From: a virus
Direction: 5' to 3' (one strand)
IMG/VR virus record: IMGVR_UViG_3300038701_001323
Span: 1-26,362 of that record
Length of the DNA stretch: 26,362 nt
Below the pieces are notes generated by a model, which worked only from the letters and a program-made list of their open reading frames with translations, searched no databases and was not told where the DNA came from. Position 1 is the first letter of the stretch. The number at the start of each line of letters is the position of its first letter. A program made the translations under genes and the position numbers. This document shows, one piece after another, positions 22,166-26,362 of the stretch.

Positions 22166-23782
22166 ATGGCAAGAGTCCCAACCAACAACGTCGGGCTCCG
22201 TTTCGTGCGCGAGACCTCGACGGGCGTCCTGGCCACAAGCGGCTGGCGTGTTCTCGAACCCAACGACATCACCGCGTTCGGCGCTGAGCTGTCCACGGTC
22301 GACCGTCGTCCCATCTCGCCCGACCGCGGTCGGAAGAAGGGCACCGTCACCGACCTGGACTCCAGCGTGGAGTTCGAGGCCGACCTGACCGTCGATGCGT
22401 TCGACGACTTCGCAGAGGGCTTCGTCTTCGCCGAGTGGGCGAACGTCGAGTTCCAGCTCACGCACCCGAAGCTCAACGGCGCCGCCCTCGATGTCGATGA
22501 CTCGACCGACGACTTCGACCTCAGCGGCATCCTGTCGAGCCTCACGAACGGCGCGCTGCTCGTGTCGAAGCTGATCTACAACGTCGGCGCCGCGCGCTCG
22601 CTGCTCTATGCCAAGGGCTACCTGAACTCGGCGAACAACGGTCTCCACGAGCTGAACGTCCAGCCGGTCGGCGGCGATGCCGTCCTCCAGGTTGCTTCCA
22701 GCCTCGTCACCGAGACTGCTCCCGCGAACGCCACGGTCGACGTGGCCGGTGTGCGCGTCAGCGACGGCGACCTCACCCTGACCGTCAGCGGCTCGACCGC
22801 CACGCTGGTCAGCTCTGCCGACATCTCCGACTGGGCCGCCCTGGGCATCCAGGCGGGCATGTACATCTACATCGGCTCCGACGACGGCTCCGGCGGCGTC
22901 CAGAACGCTCTCGGCACGGCTGCGGGCACGGCGGACGACACCTTCGGCTACGCCCGAGTCACGAGCGTCTCCAGCGCAACGCTGAACCTCGACAAGCTCG
23001 ACGCCAACATCGGCGGCACGGCGGACAACACGGGCGACGGCGACGCGGACATCATGTTCGGCCGCTTCCTCCGCAACGTCGCGGTCACGGAAGACTCGGA
23101 CGACGAGCGCTACTTCGAGCAGACGTACGGCTTCGAGACGGTCTACCCGGACCTCGGCGGCGTCGGCACGGACGAGTACGAGTACGCCAAGGGCAACTTC
23201 GCGAACGAGCTGGCCCTCAACATCCCGCTCGGCGACAAGGCGACGGCGACGTGGAGCTTCATCGGCACCACGACCGACGCGATCACCGCCTCCCGCGTGA
23301 CTGGCCCGAGCACGGCTCTGTCGCCGCTGCGCACGACCGCGTTCAACACGTCCTCGGACGTGGCGAGCATCTCGACGGACGTGGTCAGCTCGTCCAGCGA
23401 CGTCTGCTTCAAGGACCTGACGTTCACGCTGGGCAACAACGTCTCGCCCGAGAAGTGCATCGGCGTCATCGGCGCGACTGCGGTCAACGTGGGCCTGTTC
23501 GAGGTCACGCTGGAGGGGCAGATGCTCTTCACGCGGAAGGAGATCACGAACGCGATCCGCAACAACACGACCGTCACCTTCGCGGCGATCATGAAGAACG
23601 ACGACGGCGCGATCGCCATCGACATCCCGAGCCTGACCTTCGGCGACGGCAGCAAGGAGTACCCGACTGACGAGGCCGTGCTGGTCAACATCTCCGGCAC
23701 CGCCTTCAACGACCCGGCTGGCACGATCCCCGGGGTGTCCCTGGGCATCACTCGATTCGCGAGCGTGCCGACCAACGCCTGA
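22166..23782 (+). CDS. Major tail tube protein (538 aa, enlarged)
   Basis: Starts MARVPTNNVGLRFVRETSTGVL after AGGAGAAGAAG, an excellent ribosome-binding site for an abundant protein. The N-terminal part (NDITAFGAELSTVDRRPISPDRGRKKGTVTDLD) and C-terminal part (CIGVIGATAVNVGLFEVTLEGQMLF, then TFAAIMKNDDGAIAIDIPSLTFGDGSKEYP) are typical of siphovirus tail tube proteins. At 538 residues it is longer than many. The extra length is in the middle (roughly 165-330), Gly/Thr/Asp-rich beta sequence that may form a surface-exposed inserted domain. No sheath gene accompanies it, supporting a non-contractile tail. Confidence 0.85.
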   Translation: MARVPTNNVGLRFVRETSTGVLATSGWRVLEPNDITAFGAELSTVDRRPISPDRGRKKGTVTDLDSSVEFEADLTVDAFDDFAEGFVFAEWANVEFQLTHPKLNGAALDVDDSTDDFDLSGILSSLTNGALLVSKLIYNVGAARSLLYAKGYLNSANNGLHELNVQPVGGDAVLQVASSLVTETAPANATVDVAGVRVSDGDLTLTVSGSTATLVSSADISDWAALGIQAGMYIYIGSDDGSGGVQNALGTAAGTADDTFGYARVTSVSSATLNLDKLDANIGGTADNTGDGDADIMFGRFLRNVAVTEDSDDERYFEQTYGFETVYPDLGGVGTDEYEYAKGNFANELALNIPLGDKATATWSFIGTTTDAITASRVTGPSTALSPLRTTAFNTSSDVASISTDVVSSSSDVCFKDLTFTLGNNVSPEKCIGVIGATAVNVGLFEVTLEGQMLFTRKEITNAIRNNTTVTFAAIMKNDDGAIAIDIPSLTFGDGSKEYPTDEAVLVNISGTAFNDPAGTIPGVSLGITRFASVPTNA

Positions 23783-23809
23783 TAACCGAACCTGAACAAG
23801 GAGACCACC

Positions 23810-24241
23810 ATGTTCGAGCACCTGAAGAAGCTGGAAGTCCGTGACGCGATGAGCTGGTTCGACCTCCCCGAGATCGGGGAGGGAGCCCGGCTCCGCATCA
23901 AGCCCGCCGCCGAGTCCAACGCCCAGTACTACAACGCGCTGATCCGCGGCGTGGGCGCTGGCAACAACCGTCGGAAGGCGAAGCAGATCACTGCCGAGGA
24001 CCTCCAGAAGCACCGCAACCTGGACCGCAAGCTCTACCCCAACTACGTGATCGTGGGCTGGGAGAACGTCAAGGACGCCGAGGGCGAGTCCGTCGAGTTC
24101 AGCCGCGAGGTCGCTCGCGAGCTGTGCGACTCGCTTCCCGACTGGCTCTTCGACAGCCTCCGCAACCACGCCTCTCAGCCGGAGAACTTCCTCCCCGAGG
24201 GCGAGGAGCTTCCGAGCGCGGAGGACATCGCGGGAAACTGA
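23810..24241 (+). CDS. Tail assembly chaperone, short form (G-like)
   Basis: A 143-residue protein starting MFEHLKKLEVRDAMSWFDLPEIGEG after CAAGGAGACCACC. It stands between tail tube and tape measure genes, the position of lambda G. The frame-0 product stops at TGA 24239-24241, just after GGGAAAC. In lambda-type phages the short form is made in large excess over the frameshifted long form, and both coat the tape measure until the tube polymerises. Sequence similarity to named chaperones is weak, but position and recoding signal together make the case. Confidence 0.82.
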   Translation: MFEHLKKLEVRDAMSWFDLPEIGEGARLRIKPAAESNAQYYNALIRGVGAGNNRRKAKQITAEDLQKHRNLDRKLYPNYVIVGWENVKDAEGESVEFSREVARELCDSLPDWLFDSLRNHASQPENFLPEGEELPSAEDIAGN

Positions 24242-24588
24242 AGGAGACCCTTCGCTGGCAGCTTCGCTATGCCAAGGAGGGCTGGGCCATCGAGAGCGGC
24301 CAGTACGAGCGCTCGACAGGTGGCAAAGTCCCAGCTTGGTATGAGGAGAAGCCCACCGAGGGGTTCCTCGACTCGTTCTGGCTCTCAGCTTTCTTCGAGC
24401 TGTCCAGCGCACGCGACTTCGGCTTCTCGATCGGGCCCATCCCGATCCACGCCATGCTCGCCTACGCTGACTACAAGCAGCTCGACCGCCTCACGACCGA
24501 ACTGTTCATCGGAGTGATGCGCGAGCTTGACGAGATCTACCTAGAACACCTGCGCAACGAACAGAAGCGCAAGAGCACCAAGGGGTAA
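23810..24588 (+). CDS. Tail assembly chaperone, -1 frameshift fusion (GT-like, 259 aa)
   Basis: Slippage by -1 on GGGAAAC (24232-24238) changes GCG GGA AAC TGA to reading CTG AAG GAG from 24238, adding 116 residues to the 143-residue short form. The extension has TEGFLDSFWLSAFF, SSARDFGFSIGPIPIHAMLAYADYKQLD and FIGVMRELDEIYLEHL; the GPIPxxA pattern is common in frameshift-encoded T domains. The first Met in the extension lies far inside this conserved segment, so it cannot be started independently. Stop is TAA at 24586-24588. The ratio of short to long form matters for tail length in lambda-type phages. Confidence 0.85.
24232..24238 (+). other. Programmed -1 ribosomal frameshift site GGGAAAC
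   Basis: The heptamer fits X-XXY-YYZ in the zero frame (G GGA AAC) and lies immediately before the zero-frame stop. Lambda uses GGGAAAG for the same purpose. No strong downstream stem was identified by eye. Confidence 0.85.
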
Positions 24589-24592
24589 CGAC

Positions 24593-24673
24593 GTGGCCAT
24601 CGTCTACGGGAAGCTGTGGCAGGACCCCGCGTTCCGTGAAAAAATGAAGCATGCTCGACGGAGCGGGAGGTAG
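24593..24673 (+). CDS. 26-codon frame between chaperone and tape measure
   Basis: From GTG 24593 the frame reads VAIVYGKLWQDPAFREKMKH and ends ARRSGR at TAG 24671-24673. It starts 4 bases after the chaperone stop and fills the gap to the tape measure exactly, with codon choice like its neighbours. It contains six A in a row (24639-24644), where a -1 slip would enter the tape measure frame. It could be a tiny coupling peptide, a frameshift leader of the tape measure, or chance. Confidence 0.35.
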   Translation: MAIVYGKLWQDPAFREKMKHARRSGR

Positions 24674-24675
24674 AA

Positions 24676-26362
24676 ATCGTACAGTTCAACATCGACATCT
24701 CAGCCAACCCAACCAAGGCGGTTGCTGGGATCAAGAAAGTGGATCAGGCACTGCTGAGGCTTCAGCAACGTGCCAACTCCCTGCGTGGACTGTTCAACTC
24801 CTCCCTCGCCGTCAACCCGGCGTCGGCCACCTCCGGCATCAACGCAATCAACTCCTCGCTTGGACAGCTTCAGGCGCGCGCTGCCGCGCTGCAAGCTCAG
24901 TTCAGGCGAGGTTTTGTCGTAAACTCACGGGGCACCGCTGCTGGTCTCAACACGATCAACGCCAGCGCTCGGGCGGCCAATACGAGTGTGTCCACTCTTC
25001 GCGGAACACTCCTCCGGACGTTCGCGCTCTTCGGCGCCGTTGGCTCCGTCCTCAAGGGCGGCAGGGCTCTTGTGGACTTCTCCGAGTCCATCCGCACCGC
25101 TGGAGTCGTCTCCGGCGCGACAGCGAACCAGCTCGACGCCCTCTCCCAGCGTGCCCGCGAACTGGGCGCGACGACGCGATTCACCGCGGTCGAGGCCGCG
25201 GATGGCATCACCTCGCTGTCTCGTGCAGGCTTCACCGTCGGCGAGACGCTGGACACGATCGGCAGCACACTCAGCCTCGCAGTCGCTGGCAGCCTCGGGC
25301 TGAAGCGCGCGACGGACATCACGGCCAACGCTCTCCGAGGCTTCAACATCGAGGCTTCGGATTCCGAGCGAGTCGTGGACGTCATCACGGCAGCGGCGAA
25401 CAGCGCAACGACCACGGTCGAAGAGCTTGGCAACGCCCTCTCCTTTGTGGCGCCCATTGCCGCGGCCAGTCAGGTCAGCATCGAGCAGACGGCAGCCGCC
25501 CTCGACATCCTTGCGGATGCCGGTATCCGGTCGTCTCGCGGTGGTACTAGCCTCCGAATCATCTTCGCCGCCCTCTCGGACCCGAGCGAAACGGCTGCGG
25601 CAGCAATCGAGCGCCTCGGGCTCAGCATCGAGGACGTGGACATCAAGGCCCTCGGCCTCCAGAAGGTCTTCCAGAACCTGTCGCGCGACCAAGCGAAGTT
25701 CGGCGAAGAGGTGTTCAAGATCTTCGACCGCCGCGGTGCAGCCGCCGCTCTCGCGCTCTCGAACAACACGGAGAAGCTACAGCAACTCCAGGACGAGTTC
25801 CAGGGCGCAGCCGGTTCCGCGGCCAGAGCAGCCGCCGCGATTGACCAGAGCCTCCTGGGCGCGCTCAGGCGGGTCTCGTCGGCGTTCACTGAGATCTTCC
25901 TGGCTCTCGGCTCGGCAGGCGGCGAGAACCTGCTGGGCGGCTTCCTGGACGGGCTGGCCAACACCTTCCGGGCCGTCGCAAGGAATGTCGACGTACTGAT
26001 CGACGTTCTCCAGACTCTGGCCATCTTCATCACTGCTAGGCTCATCCGAGGAGCATTCCGGGCCCTCCTGAGCATCAACCCATTCGTCGCCCTTACCCGA
26101 GGAGCCTTCCTCGCGGTCGGCGCTCTGGCCGCATTCTCTGACAAGATCTTCGTGTCGCAGACCAGTCTCGCGACGCTCCAGGACGTGGCGATCACCGCGT
26201 TCGAGACGATCCGCGACTTCGCCATCCCCCTCTTCGAGGCCATTGGGCTGACCATCAGCAACGCCATTGGCGGCCCTGACCAGATCAACTCGATCGAGGA
26301 TTTCGTGAAGGCAATCGCTGGCGGCCTCGACTTCGCCCGGCAACTCTTCACGCAGGCGTTTT
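24676..26362 (+). CDS. Tape measure protein, 5' part (runs off the window)
   Basis: The frame is open from after TGA 24637-24639 to the window end, at least 560 residues. It has phage tape measure features: N-terminal VQFNIDISANPTKAVAGIKK, Ala/Leu/Gln-rich helices, the TP901-type core (LSQRARELGATTRFTAVEAADGI, then AANALRGFN-like ANALRGFNIEASDSERVVDVI and ALSDPSETAAAAI), and hydrophobic helices (VLIDVLQTLAIFITARLI; NPFVALTRGAFLAVGALAAF) for channel formation during DNA entry. No ATG, GTG or TTG occurs in frame before GTG 24739. A perfect GGAGGT (24666-24671) places ATC 24676 or GTA 24679 at the normal start distance. I therefore mark 24676, with GTG 24739 as the first standard alternative. 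The protein sets tail length. Confidence 0.85.
   Translation, partial: MVQFNIDISANPTKAVAGIKKVDQALLRLQQRANSLRGLFNSSLAVNPASATSGINAINSSLGQLQARAAALQAQFRRGFVVNSRGTAAGLNTINASARAANTSVSTLRGTLLRTFALFGAVGSVLKGGRALVDFSESIRTAGVVSGATANQLDALSQRARELGATTRFTAVEAADGITSLSRAGFTVGETLDTIGSTLSLAVAGSLGLKRATDITANALRGFNIEASDSERVVDVITAAANSATTTVEELGNALSFVAPIAAASQVSIEQTAAALDILADAGIRSSRGGTSLRIIFAALSDPSETAAAAIERLGLSIEDVDIKALGLQKVFQNLSRDQAKFGEEVFKIFDRRGAAAALALSNNTEKLQQLQDEFQGAAGSAARAAAAIDQSLLGALRRVSSAFTEIFLALGSAGGENLLGGFLDGLANTFRAVARNVDVLIDVLQTLAIFITARLIRGAFRALLSINPFVALTRGAFLAVGALAAFSDKIFVSQTSLATLQDVAITAFETIRDFAIPLFEAIGLTISNAIGGPDQINSIEDFVKAIAGGLDFARQLFTQAF

Overview
The window is part of the genome of a tailed dsDNA bacteriophage with a long non-contractile tail (siphovirus morphology). 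This rests on an unbroken virion-assembly gene order: small terminase, large terminase, portal, head-completion proteins, Mu F-like minor head protein, XkdF-type protease, scaffold-like protein, decoration protein, major capsid protein, tail-completion proteins, tail terminator, tail tube, frameshifted tail chaperone, tape measure. No sheath, integrase, repressor, tRNA or rRNA was seen. Every convincing gene is on the + strand. GC is high and ribosome-binding sites are of bacterial type. The host cannot be fixed from this sequence; terminase inteins of this type are best known from actinobacterial phages, which is only a hint.

Region 1 (about 1-5850) holds eleven small or medium genes, mostly unrecognised, with peculiar codon use (GAA, GCG, TCG, AGC, TTG and CTA frequent). 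Most are preceded by nearly the same translation leader (core AACGGAGAAG, then 4-5 bases and ATG), and five also share the second and third codons CTG AGC. Perfect hairpins separate several genes. The only confident function is a SprT-like zinc protein (2831-3586).

Region 2 (5846-7307) is about 1.46 kb without convincing genes. It holds an expanded microsatellite in front of a hairpin, an array of eight short tetraloop hairpins in two alternating sequence families, an imperfect inverted repeat of about 295 bp, and AGATCCAAG repeats just before the small terminase gene. It is the natural place to look for a packaging or replication site.

Region 3 (7308-26362) is the virion operon, with GAG/CTC/ACG-type codon use. 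Two selfish genetic elements sit in it: an intein with a LAGLIDADG endonuclease inside the Walker A motif of the large terminase, carrying the W-C-T signature of class 3 inteins, and a free-standing GIY-YIG endonuclease gene overlapping head genes. A conserved 70-base leader occurs twice, before the large terminase and before the prohead protease, each time with a hairpin at the ribosome-binding site. Three decoding oddities stand out: a canonical GGGAAAC -1 frameshift site in the tail chaperone, an in-frame TAA in an otherwise intact 127-codon frame (19319-19702), and a tape measure frame with no ATG, GTG or TTG where its N-terminus should begin.

The terminase pair cuts and pumps DNA through the portal into a shell built from capsid protein on a scaffold, which the protease then clears. 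Connector and completion proteins close the head. The tail tube assembles on the tape measure with the G/GT-type chaperones, and the terminator ends it.
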